NCBI GenBank assembly: GCA_050633585.1
Contig: JBOEGT010000051.1
Location: 1-64,000 of the forward strand
Length of the DNA stretch: 64,000 bases
Direction: 5' to 3'
From: CALKZN01 sp050633585
Lineage (GTDB): Bacteria; Pseudomonadota; Gammaproteobacteria; Arenicellales; Arenicellaceae
Below are positions 17,821 through 26,250 of this stretch, piece after piece (position 1 is the first letter of the stretch; the number at the start of each line of letters is the position of its first letter). A program made the position numbers and the translations under genes. The notes beneath the pieces are model-generated. The model had not been told where the DNA came from. It saw only the letters and a program-made list of their open reading frames with translations, and did not search any database.

Positions 17821-18942
17821 TTATAGGTTGAAAATCAAATCTACTTGGCGCTGATTCATCGTGACAGGGTTATTGTTAAGTCTTTCAATATTCACTTGTT
17901 GGGCAGCAAATGCCCGTTCATCTTTATTGTTAAGGCCTATTAAATGCATATTTGGCTCTATGCCGATAGCTTTCATCATCTCTTGTAATGCCGATTTGGG
18001 GTGTTGAGGGTTTATATTTAGTGCGTTAACTAAAGAATGCATGATGATCATAAGGTGCTCTCTGCCTCTTGGGTCTATCACATCTGATACTGTTGCTCGC
18101 AGGTGAATTTCAAATATTGTCGGAAGCGTGAGCCAGACTGCATGGCCATGTGGTATGTCGTGATAGCTTGTAAATGCATAGGAAAAAGCATGTGGAGCGG
18201 TCGTTTTGGTGATATTAATCACTTGCCCGGCAAGATGTGCTGCCCATAAAATCTCTTTTAAAGCATTGCTATCATTCTCATAGACAACTCTGGGCAAATG
18301 CTTGACTAATAATGTTATTGCTGACAAAGACAGTTGACGGCTTTGTGGTGTTGAATTGACAGCCCAGTAACCTTCAATAGCTTGAGCGAGTGCATCTAAT
18401 ACATTAACAGCTCTTTGGTATGGAGATGAGGAGTGTAAAAAGGTTTCCTTTAAAACGATAGCATTTGGCAATAAATGTGGTGAGGCTAAGGAAAACTTTT
18501 CTTTAGCGATGTAAGCAACAGCAAAATGAGTAGCTTCACTACCAGAACCCGCTGTGGTTGGGATGGCGACTAAAGGCGTTTTTAACTCTTTAATCGGTGA
18601 TTTCCCTGTTACGATGTCTTTAGCTTTCGTTGGGTCTGGCATCAACGCTTTAATCAATTTTGCCATATCAATAACACTGCCACCGCCAATCGCGAGGATT
18701 AAATCAATATTATGCTTAAGTGCAAGATTCGCACCGCTTATGGCATCTTCTAACTTGGGGTTAGTTGAAAATTTATTAAACTGAACATAGTTTTTTTCGG
18801 GAAAAACTTGCTCAATATCCTCTTTAGCGCCACACCTAACATATGATTGTTGACCCGTGACTAATAAAATTTTTTTCGGGCAATAGTGCGTATGAATCGC
18901 AGAAAAATTATCAAGATAAAGAGAAGATGTTGAATTTTGCAC
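17821..18942 (-). CDS. Iron-containing alcohol dehydrogenase family, phosphonoacetaldehyde-reductase-like
   Basis: 373 aa group III (iron-type) alcohol dehydrogenase. GGGSVIDMAK (87-96) binds NAD(P), and PTTAGSGSEAT is at 128-138. Of the four metal ligands, three are kept: D183, H251 (TTAPHAFSY) and H265 (IPHGHAV). The second is glutamine (DALAQAIEGYW, Q187), where FucO has histidine. The same D-x3-Q pattern, as I recall it, occurs in the PhpC-like phosphonoacetaldehyde reductase branch, which this sequence resembles overall. No phosphonate genes are nearby, so the substrate is open. Start is GTG 18942 with no strong ribosome-binding site. It is convergent with dctM and divergent from the methyltransferase. 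Confidence 0.75.
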   Translation of the reverse strand: MQNSTSSLYLDNFSAIHTHYCPKKILLVTGQQSYVRCGAKEDIEQVFPEKNYVQFNKFSTNPKLEDAISGANLALKHNIDLILAIGGGSVIDMAKLIKALMPDPTKAKDIVTGKSPIKELKTPLVAIPTTAGSGSEATHFAVAYIAKEKFSLASPHLLPNAIVLKETFLHSSSPYQRAVNVLDALAQAIEGYWAVNSTPQSRQLSLSAITLLVKHLPRVVYENDSNALKEILWAAHLAGQVINITKTTAPHAFSYAFTSYHDIPHGHAVWLTLPTIFEIHLRATVSDVIDPRGREHLMIIMHSLVNALNINPQHPKSALQEMMKAIGIEPNMHLIGLNNKDERAFAAQQVNIERLNNNPVTMNQRQVDLIFNL

Positions 18943-19141
18943 TGTGTCAGTATTGAATTAATGCATACAACATTGATTATATATTCCCTTTAAGACATAA
19001 CGATGACAGAGCCTCAATGTTGCAGTAAGTACGTTATTTTTCAGCTTACATTCGCTATCTAACAATAATAAGCCTATAGTGTTAAAAACGTAGCGAATCT
19101 AATGGCTTGTTGCGTCTCATTATTCAAAAGAGACTACATTT

Positions 19142-19804
19142 ATGAGCAACTTTAGGACGCGTTATCAAACGATAGAATTTAATAATAAAACGGATATTCA
19201 TATTCGCAGTTTACGGGATAAACAGGAATTTTCTGACCCTCTGGGAGAAGCTCAATCGTTAGGCATATCTTCCGCACAATGGTCATTGTTTGGCGTTGTA
19301 TGGGCATCAAGTAAAGTGTTAGCTCGTGAAATGGAATGTTTTAACATTAAAGGTAAGCGTATATTAGAGGTGGGTTGTGGGATCGCATTATCGAGTTTAC
19401 TGTTGAAGTCTCGTGATGCGGATATTACGGCAACGGATTATCACCCCGAAACAGCTGCTTTTTTAGTTGAAAATACGAAGTTAAATAATTGTGGAAGAAT
19501 TCCGTTTTTATGCACGAATTGGAGCAATGTAGATGATGGTTTAGGTTTGTTTGATGTGATTATTGGTGCAGATCTTTTATATGAGCAACAACATATAGAT
19601 TTATTGTCTGACTTTATTCATCGGCATGCAAAACAACATTGTGAAATCAGGTTGGTTGATCCAGGTCGCCGACATCATGCAGCCTTCAGTAAAAAAATGG
19701 TCAGGTTAGGTTATTCGCATTCGCAATATCGACCAAAGCCTGAATTGAATGAAAAAACTCCTTTTAAAGGGCATGTTTTACAATATATAAGAGGCGTGTC
19801 GTAA
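19142..19804 (+). CDS. Class I SAM-dependent methyltransferase (METTL21/Nnt1-like)
   Basis: 220 aa seven-strand methyltransferase. Motif I is LEVGCGIALSS (residues 75-85), with ATDYHPE forming the acidic loop that binds the ribose of SAM. FDVIIGADLLYE carries the DxxY-type post-IV motif seen in the protein-lysine methyltransferase group that includes METTL21 and EEF2KMT. FGVVWASSKVLA before motif I is the matching W-P/A-S segment of that group. A protein target is plausible but not shown. It stands alone on the plus strand between minus-strand genes. The ATG at 19142 is supported by the reading frame; the ribosome-binding site is weak. Confidence 0.75.
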   Translation: MSNFRTRYQTIEFNNKTDIHIRSLRDKQEFSDPLGEAQSLGISSAQWSLFGVVWASSKVLAREMECFNIKGKRILEVGCGIALSSLLLKSRDADITATDYHPETAAFLVENTKLNNCGRIPFLCTNWSNVDDGLGLFDVIIGADLLYEQQHIDLLSDFIHRHAKQHCEIRLVDPGRRHHAAFSKKMVRLGYSHSQYRPKPELNEKTPFKGHVLQYIRGVS

Positions 19805-19826
19805 AATGCTATTGCTATATTTTACG
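19800..19826. terminator. Possible convergent terminator
   Basis: Inverted repeat CGTAAAAT / ATTTTACG with an 11-nt loop. It overlaps the methyltransferase stop region and faces the 3' end of the gfa pseudogene. The stem is AT-rich and the T-run short, so termination is uncertain. Confidence 0.35.
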
Positions 19827-19853
19827 AGTAATTACAAATGTAGCGACATGCCT

Positions 19854-20271
19854 TTACTTGGAATATTTCTCATAGGTTTGTTGTTTGGTTAGTTTTTCAG
19901 TGCGGTTAGCAAAATCATAATAATGGGGTTTTTGATCTATGAAAATTTCTTCTTTAAAGGTCAATTGAGACGCTTTACCATCAAGTAGCCCCGCCGGAAT
20001 AAAATAATGCGATTTAGCATTGAACTTATAGTAAAGGTGAGTCCCGCAAAGTTTGCAAAACCCCCTACTCGCCCAGTTTGAAGAAGCATATTCGGTTACA
20101 TGTTCCGACTCAATAGTGACAGATGGGCATTCTACGCCTAGTAATGGGCCACCACCCCATTTTCGACACATATCACAATGACAGGGCTTCTAAATGGGTT
20201 GTTGCCTTTTCTAGGTGCAGTTTAGTAGATTTGCATAGGCAGTGAACTGTGCAAGAAATGGTGTTTTCCAT
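19854..20271 (-). pseudogene. GFA-family (glutathione-dependent formaldehyde-activating-like) gene with frameshift
   Basis: The 3' frame (from about 20185 down) encodes CHCDMCRKWGGGP, then GFCKLCGTHLYYKF, the zinc-binding Cys pattern of the GFA fold. The 5' part, in another frame, runs from ATG 20271 (GGGGAGA ribosome-binding site nine bases upstream) through SCTVHCLCKSTKLHL to HLEA, then hits TGA at 20175-20173. Dropping one base from the GGG run at 20184-20186 joins the two as LEACHCDMCRKW, the expected family sequence, giving about 138 aa. So this is either a recent one-base frameshift or a sequencing error. The gene starts 18 nt after the XRE/cupin gene and looks like the last gene of the etfBA-purU-dehydrogenase operon. 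Confidence 0.85.
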
Positions 20272-20289
20272 ACTAGACTCTCCCCGTAT

Positions 20290-20895
20290 TTAATAGACGC
20301 CCGCGGCTAATACCCAGACAACGACGGCATCTTGGTCTTTTGATGGATTGGAAACAAAATGTGGCTCATCTCCCGTAATGGAAAAGCTGTCGCCTGAGTT
20401 TAATGTAAACTTTTTAGTGCCGATGGTTAGTTCAATGATTCCTGATTTAACATAGCCGGACTCGGTACCTTTGCGTTTGCGTGGCTGTGCATCACTTTGC
20501 GCTAATGGCGAAAACGTGGTTAGAATCAAAACATGTTCACCATTCATCCATGGTGATAAGAGTTCTTCACTGATACCTGTACCGAAAAAATCCAGATGTC
20601 TTCGCGCATTTTTACGGACAATATACCCCGTTTCATGGGTGTCCGGGGCATTGTCTCCATGAAAAAACCATGTCAACTTGACATCTAATGCTTCGCTAAT
20701 CATTTGCAATACAGGAATGGGTAACGTTGAAACGCCCCGCTCAATTTGACTGATATAGCCAACTGACTTGCCGATCTTGTCAGCCATTTCAGTGAGTGTA
20801 ATGCCTTTAGATTTACGTAAATCACGAATTTGTAAGCCTATTCGGATTTGGTCTTGTTCAGCTTTGCTTAACGCTATTGCAACAGTTTCTGACAT
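20290..20895 (-). CDS. XRE/cupin transcriptional regulator
   Basis: 201 aa. Residues 17-75 form an XRE helix-turn-helix (IRDLRKSKGITLTEMADKIG, SVGYISQIERG), and about 115-200 a cupin barrel (TTFSPLAQ, SGIIELTIG, LNSGDSFSITGDEPH). This two-domain form (as in PuuR or SutR) senses a small metabolite and controls adjacent catabolic genes. It lies 40 nt after the dehydrogenase gene, on the same strand, and 18 nt before gfa, so it is probably co-transcribed and self-regulating. The inferred signal is the substrate or product of the dehydrogenase. Confidence 0.85.
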   Translation of the reverse strand: MSETVAIALSKAEQDQIRIGLQIRDLRKSKGITLTEMADKIGKSVGYISQIERGVSTLPIPVLQMISEALDVKLTWFFHGDNAPDTHETGYIVRKNARRHLDFFGTGISEELLSPWMNGEHVLILTTFSPLAQSDAQPRKRKGTESGYVKSGIIELTIGTKKFTLNSGDSFSITGDEPHFVSNPSKDQDAVVVWVLAAGVY

Positions 20896-20935
20896 TTTTT
20901 AATCAATGGTGATTTGTGTGAATAGAGCTTCTAGA

Positions 20936-23386
20936 TTAACACTTAATTTTTTCCATTGCAGGATCATAGAATGATCGAAGTGAAGGTGTGACTTGATAAC
21001 GTTCACATTCAACTTCAATTTCAAAGCGTGATGATTCTAACCACTCTTTCGTGACACCGCTATCGTTGTTGATATATCCCATGGCAACGGTTGCACCGAC
21101 AGTATGACCAAACATTCCTGCTGTGGTGCGTCCCACAATTTTACCATCGGCATAAATAGGTTCTTCGTGATAACACAGAGGTTCAGGGTTATCGAATAAG
21201 AATGCAACGAACCGTTTTGTTAATGGGCCTTTACTTTTTTGTGCCAGCAAAGCATCTTTGCCAATGAATCCTCCCTCTTTTTCAAAATCAGATGCAAATG
21301 CTAGGCCAGCCTCTAACACGGTATCTTCATCGGTAATATCATGTCCCCAATGGCGATAGCATTTTTCCATTCTAAGTGAGTTCATAGTGTGATAACCGTA
21401 TGGTTTGATACCAAAAGTTTTACCGGCGTCTAAAATGGCATCAAAAACACTTGGGGCGTATTCAGTTGGAATGTATAACTCCCAACCAAGCTCGCCAACG
21501 TAGGTGATACGTGAAGCTCTTACTTTAGCGTAATGAAGGTCAATTTCTTTAGACGTTGCAAATGGAAAACCCTCTAAAGACATATCCGCTTCAGTCAGTT
21601 TATTTAAAACGTCTCTTGATTTTGGCCCCATAACCGAAATGACAGCATACGCAGATGTCACATCATTAATCACAACATACTCGCTTTCCGCTTTATTTCG
21701 ACGCAGCCAGTCCATGTCTCGCGTTTGTGTTGCTACGCCGGAAACAATGAAATACTTATTCTCTCCTGTTCTCGTGACAGTGACATCTGCTTCAATGCCT
21801 CCACGGTCATTTAACCACTGTGTATAAACCATTTTCCCAACGGGAACTGCAACATTGTTTGAGCAGATGCGATTCAAAAAACGCTCGGCATGAGGTCCTT
21901 CAACCTGGTATTTTGAAAAGGAGCTTTGATCCATAATACCTACGCCATTTCTAACCGCTTCGTGCTCAGCTTTATTGTTTTCAAACCAGTTTTGGCGGCC
22001 ATAAGAATATTTATATAGGCGTTCTTGGCCTTCATTTGCATACCAATTGGCTCTTTCCCAACCATTATCCACGCCAAAAACAGCACCGAGTGATTCGAGT
22101 TTGTCATGTAATACAGAGCGCCGAACGCCTCGAGCTGTTTTGAACTGCTTGAATGGAAAATGCGTTTCATATAACAAACCTAACGACTCGGTTGTTCGTT
22201 CAAAGAGGTACGGTTTATTACTTTGGAAAGGCATATTACGGCGAATATCAACATCCCATAGATCTTGAGGTGCATGGCCTTTTTGTATCCACTCTGCGAG
22301 TACTTTACCTGCGCCACCAGCTGATTGAATGCCGACTGAATTAAAACCCGCTGCAACAAAGTAATTTTTTACTTCAGGCGCTTCACCTAGTTGGTAGCGA
22401 TCATCGGGTGTGAAAGATTCTGGTCCATTGAAGAAAACTTGTAAACCCGTTTTTTCAAGTTCAGGGATACGATGCATAGCTGATTCAAGATAAGGTTCAA
22501 GGTGGTCAAAATCTTCAGGCAATTCATCAAAACAAAAACTGTCAGGAATACCATCCATCCCCCAAGGTTTTGCTCCCGGTTCAAACATGCCAACCAATAG
22601 CTTTCCAGCATCAGGTTTGTAGTAGTTATAGCCATCCATGTCTCGCATGGTCGGTAAGCCATCATCGAGCTTGTCCATGGGCTCTGTGACAACATAAAAA
22701 TGTTCTGCAGCATGCAAGGGTATGTTGACTCCTGATTTACGGCCAAGGTCTCGCGCCCACATACCAGCACAATTGACAACGTATTCACAGTCAATGTCGC
22801 CCTGCTCTGTAATAACGCCAACCACTTTATTATTGTGAGTTTTGACATCGAGAACTTTGATGTTTTCAAAAATGTGTGCTCCACCGTTACGTGCACCTTT
22901 GGCAAGAGCTTGTGTGACATCTACAGGGTTAACCATGCCATCATTTGGCAAGTGAATTGCGCCAATGACATCGTCAATATTTAATAATGGCCACATTTCT
23001 TGGGCAGCTTCTGCTGAAATAACATCGCATGGAAAGCCAGCAACTTTTGCCATCGAAGCGCCCCGTTTCAATTCTGACATGCGTTCTTTATTAGTGGCTA
23101 TCGTTAGAGAGCCATTGCTGATATAACCCGTGGCCTGCCCTGTTTCAGCTTCCAGTGTGGCGTATAACTCAGCACTATATTTTGCCAGCATTGACATGCT
23201 GTATGTTGCTCGAAGAGTTGGGACTAACCCTGCTGCATGCCAAGTTGTTCCACAAGTTAATTGCTTACGTTCTAAAAGCACTACATCTGTGATACCTAAT
23301 TTTGTTAAATGATAGGCAATACTGCAGCCAATTACACCCCCGCCAATAATGACGACTTGAGCAGAAGATGGTAATTCTTTTGACAT
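20936..23386 (-). CDS. Dimethylglycine/sarcosine dehydrogenase-like FAD and folate enzyme
   Basis: 816 aa, full length for the DMGDH/SarDH family. The FAD-binding GGGVIG is at 15-20. H50 in GTTWHAAGL aligns with the histidine covalently bound to FAD in mammalian dimethylglycine dehydrogenase. A DAO domain (about 10-365) is followed by the FAO_M linker and a GcvT-like folate domain (about 430-800) containing ITYVGELGWELYIP and LRMEKCYRHWGHD. Known members oxidise N-methyl groups, pass electrons to ETF and yield 5,10-methylene-THF. The upstream etfB, etfA and purU genes fit that chemistry. The exact substrate (dimethylglycine, sarcosine or another N-methyl compound) cannot be read from sequence. 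Confidence 0.88.
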   Translation of the reverse strand: MSKELPSSAQVVIIGGGVIGCSIAYHLTKLGITDVVLLERKQLTCGTTWHAAGLVPTLRATYSMSMLAKYSAELYATLEAETGQATGYISNGSLTIATNKERMSELKRGASMAKVAGFPCDVISAEAAQEMWPLLNIDDVIGAIHLPNDGMVNPVDVTQALAKGARNGGAHIFENIKVLDVKTHNNKVVGVITEQGDIDCEYVVNCAGMWARDLGRKSGVNIPLHAAEHFYVVTEPMDKLDDGLPTMRDMDGYNYYKPDAGKLLVGMFEPGAKPWGMDGIPDSFCFDELPEDFDHLEPYLESAMHRIPELEKTGLQVFFNGPESFTPDDRYQLGEAPEVKNYFVAAGFNSVGIQSAGGAGKVLAEWIQKGHAPQDLWDVDIRRNMPFQSNKPYLFERTTESLGLLYETHFPFKQFKTARGVRRSVLHDKLESLGAVFGVDNGWERANWYANEGQERLYKYSYGRQNWFENNKAEHEAVRNGVGIMDQSSFSKYQVEGPHAERFLNRICSNNVAVPVGKMVYTQWLNDRGGIEADVTVTRTGENKYFIVSGVATQTRDMDWLRRNKAESEYVVINDVTSAYAVISVMGPKSRDVLNKLTEADMSLEGFPFATSKEIDLHYAKVRASRITYVGELGWELYIPTEYAPSVFDAILDAGKTFGIKPYGYHTMNSLRMEKCYRHWGHDITDEDTVLEAGLAFASDFEKEGGFIGKDALLAQKSKGPLTKRFVAFLFDNPEPLCYHEEPIYADGKIVGRTTAGMFGHTVGATVAMGYINNDSGVTKEWLESSRFEIEVECERYQVTPSLRSFYDPAMEKIKC

Positions 23387-23421
23387 AATAACCTCGCTTG
23401 ATTTGTTCGTTGTTTATTAAA

Positions 23422-24276
23422 TTATTTGAAAACAACAGTTTTATTGCCATGCACTAAAATTCTGTCTTCTAAGTGTGCACGCACACCTCGGGCAAGCACT
23501 GTTTTTTCAACATCTTTGCCTAGCCTAACTAAATCTTCAATGGTATCGCTGTGGCTTACACGAACAACATCTTGTTCAATAATTGGGCCTTCATCTAGTT
23601 GCTCAGTAACATAATGGCTTGTTGCCCCTATGAGCTTCACTCCTCGCCTTGATGCTTGATGGTATGGTCTTCCTCCAATGAATGACGGTAAGAAACTATG
23701 ATGAATGTTGATGAGTCTATTCACGTATTGTTCGCATAAGGCTTGAGGAATGATTTGCATGTATCGTGCCAACACAACACAATCTGCCTTGTATTCATTC
23801 ACTAAACGTTCCACTTCGTCAAAACCTTTTTGTTTGTTGTCTTTTTCAATCGGTACATAATGATACGGAATACCGTAGTGTTCAGATAAGCCTCGCATGT
23901 CTTCATGATTTGAAATGATGCAAGGGATTTCACATTTCAGGTCACCACTATGCCAACGATCTAATAGATCTGTTAAGCAGTGTGAGCCTTTACTAGCCAT
24001 CAATACCGCACGTTTGGGTATTTGACTATCAATAACTCTCAAGTTCATATTGAGGTCTTGAGCAAGAGTTTTAAACTTTTCTCTGAGTTCTTGGGCGTCA
24101 AAAGGCAGCGAATCAGCTTTAATTTCGAAACGTGAAAAAAAATGATTACTCTCTTCATCGGAGTGGTGAGTGGCTTGAGATATCCAGCCACCATTTTCAG
24201 TGATGATTTGTCCAACACGGGTGACAATTCCAACTTGATCAGGGCAATCAAAAACTAAACGATACGTATGTGACAT
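23422..24276 (-). CDS. purU: Formyltetrahydrofolate deformylase
   Basis: 284 aa. An N-terminal ACT domain (about 1-85) is followed by a formyltransferase fold (about 88-280) with INIHHSFLPSF, GATSHYVTEQLDEGPII and the catalytic N/H/D set. It hydrolyses 10-formyl-THF to formate and THF, which recycles folate when one-carbon units are in excess. It lies 35 nt before the DMGDH-like gene and 49 nt after etfA. In this setting it probably drains methyl-derived carbon as formate. PurU is commonly found with sarcosine or dimethylglycine oxidation genes, which supports the pathway reading. Confidence 0.95.
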   Translation of the reverse strand: MSHTYRLVFDCPDQVGIVTRVGQIITENGGWISQATHHSDEESNHFFSRFEIKADSLPFDAQELREKFKTLAQDLNMNLRVIDSQIPKRAVLMASKGSHCLTDLLDRWHSGDLKCEIPCIISNHEDMRGLSEHYGIPYHYVPIEKDNKQKGFDEVERLVNEYKADCVVLARYMQIIPQALCEQYVNRLINIHHSFLPSFIGGRPYHQASRRGVKLIGATSHYVTEQLDEGPIIEQDVVRVSHSDTIEDLVRLGKDVEKTVLARGVRAHLEDRILVHGNKTVVFK

Positions 24277-24325
24277 GTTCTATTTCTTCTGTATATGTTG
24301 ATGGATGTTTTCAGCGAACTTAAGT

Positions 24326-25276
24326 TTAACCCAGTGTTGATTCAAGTTCAGGAACTGCCTCGAATAAGTCTGCTACTAAACCGTAATCGGCAATATTGAA
24401 AATAGGCGCTTCTGGGTCATTGTTGATTGCCACAATAATTTTTGAATCTTTCATTCCGGCAAGATGTTGAATAGCGCCAGAAATTCCGGCAGCGATATAT
24501 AGATCGGGTGAAACAATTTTACCGGTTTGACCTACTTGCATGTCATTTGAGACATAGCCGGCATCAACAGCAGCCCTAGATGCCCCCACAGCACCGCCTA
24601 ATTTATCCGCCAAAGATTCTAAAATTTTGAAGTTTTCTCCAGATTTTAAACCTCTTCCACCAGAAATAACTACCTTAGCGGATGTTAATTCTGGGCGATC
24701 AGACTGAACAAGATCTTCGCTAATAAAGCGAGAAATACCGTGGTCTGACACATCTGGTTGCTTTTCTATAACGGCAGAACCCCCGTTTAGCGGTGCCGCT
24801 TCAAACGAAGAGGCTCGCACAGTGAGTACTTTAACGAGGTCAGCACTGGTGACGGTTTCAAGTGCATTACCCGCATAAATAGGTCTTACAAATGTATTGG
24901 TATCCACGATTTCGGTTACATCTGATATCTGGGCTACATCGAGTGATGCAGCGACACGCGGCAATACGTTTTTACCCATCGTTGATGAAGCCGCTAATAT
25001 ATAGCGAATGTCATTATCTGTGACGATATTTGTAATTAATGGCGCTACGTTTTCAGGTAAATGATGCGCAAGCGCACTGCAATCTGCGTGAAATACTTTT
25101 TCAATATTTTCCATATTGGCAACAGCATTTGCCACAGATGCACAGTTCTCGCCCGACACAAGTGCGATGATGTCATCACCTGTTTTTTCAGAGAGTATTT
25201 TTGCAGCGCTTAATGCATGAGTTGTCGATGTCTTAATGACTTGATTGTTGTGTTCAACGATTAATAAGATAGACAT
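24326..25276 (-). CDS. etfA: Electron transfer flavoprotein alpha subunit
   Basis: 316 aa. The C-terminal FAD domain has ISGGRGLKSGENF, GASRAAVDAGY, GQTGKIVSPDLYI and AINNDPEAPIF, the ETF-alpha signatures. With EtfB it accepts electrons from flavin dehydrogenases and passes them to ETF-quinone oxidoreductase, which is not encoded in this window. The start codon ATG overlaps the etfB stop by one base (TAATG), so translation is coupled. The order etfB-etfA-purU-dehydrogenase suggests a dedicated ETF for the downstream demethylase, although it could also serve fatty-acid oxidation. Confidence 0.96.
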   Translation of the reverse strand: MSILLIVEHNNQVIKTSTTHALSAAKILSEKTGDDIIALVSGENCASVANAVANMENIEKVFHADCSALAHHLPENVAPLITNIVTDNDIRYILAASSTMGKNVLPRVAASLDVAQISDVTEIVDTNTFVRPIYAGNALETVTSADLVKVLTVRASSFEAAPLNGGSAVIEKQPDVSDHGISRFISEDLVQSDRPELTSAKVVISGGRGLKSGENFKILESLADKLGGAVGASRAAVDAGYVSNDMQVGQTGKIVSPDLYIAAGISGAIQHLAGMKDSKIIVAINNDPEAPIFNIADYGLVADLFEAVPELESTLG

Positions 25277-26022
25277 TATAAAACCCCCGCGGCATTCAAT
25301 TTTTCAACTAACTCTGGAATAGTATTGATGATTTCGCCCGCTTCTCTCTCTGGCGGATTAGACACTTTTACAGTGGTTAAACGAGGAGATGTATCAATAC
25401 CCAGTTCCTCAGTTGTGAGACTTTCAATGGGTTTACGTTTAGCTTTCATCATATTTGGCAGCGATACATAACGTGGTTCATTTAAACGTAAGTCTGCGGT
25501 AATTAAGGCAGGCAACGTTAAAGCAACTTTTTGCAAACCTCCGTCTATTTCACGCGTGACATGAACCTCTTGACCTTCAATAGACACTTTAGAAGCAAAT
25601 GTTCCTTGTGGCATACCTGATAATGCGGCGAGCATTTGTCCAGTTTGGTTGTTATCGCCATCAATAGACTGTTTACCTAAAATCACCAAACCAGGTGTCT
25701 CACGCTTGACGACTTCATAAAGAGCCTTGGCAATGGCTAGTGGTTGAAGTGTGTTTTCATTTTCAATATGCAGCGCTCTATCAGCACCTAACGCTAGGCA
25801 AGTTCTTAGCTGTTCTTGGCAATTACTTGGGCCTACACTGATCGCTAAAATTTCACTGGCGATACCGGCTTCTTTTAGTCGAATTGCTTCTTCAAGAGCT
25901 ATTTCACAAAATGGATTAATCACCATTTTAACATTGTCAGTTTCAACGCCAGATTCATCAGCTTTGACGTGAACTTTGACGTAAGCATCAACCACACGCT
26001 TAACGGGAACTATTATTTTCAT
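25276..26022 (-). CDS. etfB: Electron transfer flavoprotein beta subunit
   Basis: 248 aa ETF-beta with MKIIVPVKRVVD at the start, VKMVINPFCEIALEEA, the AMP-site segment GKQSIDGDNNQTGQMLA and the recognition-loop segment LPALITADLRLNEPRY, including the conserved leucine used to dock dehydrogenases. It is the first gene of the minus-strand operon etfB-etfA-purU-dehydrogenase-regulator-gfa. Upstream lie a consensus -35 (TTGACA, 26117-26122) and a palindrome at 26215-26227. Confidence 0.96.
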   Translation of the reverse strand: MKIIVPVKRVVDAYVKVHVKADESGVETDNVKMVINPFCEIALEEAIRLKEAGIASEILAISVGPSNCQEQLRTCLALGADRALHIENENTLQPLAIAKALYEVVKRETPGLVILGKQSIDGDNNQTGQMLAALSGMPQGTFASKVSIEGQEVHVTREIDGGLQKVALTLPALITADLRLNEPRYVSLPNMMKAKRKPIESLTTEELGIDTSPRLTTVKVSNPPEREAGEIINTIPELVEKLNAAGVL

Positions 26023-26093
26023 GAAAACCTCAGATCAATAATTTAAGATAAATAATATTTATATGTGAAATTATTTATTAAAATTTCATGGCG

Positions 26094-26122
26094 ATATTCA
26101 TGCTAAATGTATTTTTTGTCAA
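26094..26122 (-). promoter_or_regulatory. Candidate promoter for the etfB operon
   Basis: Minus-strand TTGACA (26117-26122) with GAATAT 17 bp downstream (26094-26099). The -35 is perfect and the -10 poor, as expected for a promoter that needs an activator. It lies about 75-100 nt before etfB. Confidence 0.4.
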
Positions 26123-26214
26123 TTACTTTTGAATAAAAATACAAAAAAATATGAAAAATCTACAAAGAAATATCAACAATTGATGCACAGATAGGAAAAA
26201 CGGGTTCATCGAAT

Positions 26215-26227
26215 GTAAACCGTTTAC
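26215..26227. promoter_or_regulatory. Palindrome, possible operator
   Basis: GTAAAC-C-GTTTAC, a perfect 6-bp inverted repeat around one central base. It lies about 190 nt upstream of etfB and 24 nt past the stop of the ATP/ADP-carrier-like gene. Its shape is that of a dimer-binding operator. No regulator can be assigned from sequence. Confidence 0.35.
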
Positions 26228-26250
26228 GCATGAGAAATGATGAATAGCGT

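Noticed and set aside
22387..22920. 177-codon minus-strand frame inside the DMGDH-like gene
   Set aside because: Same-strand alternative frame within a gene with clear family motifs; no initiation signal.
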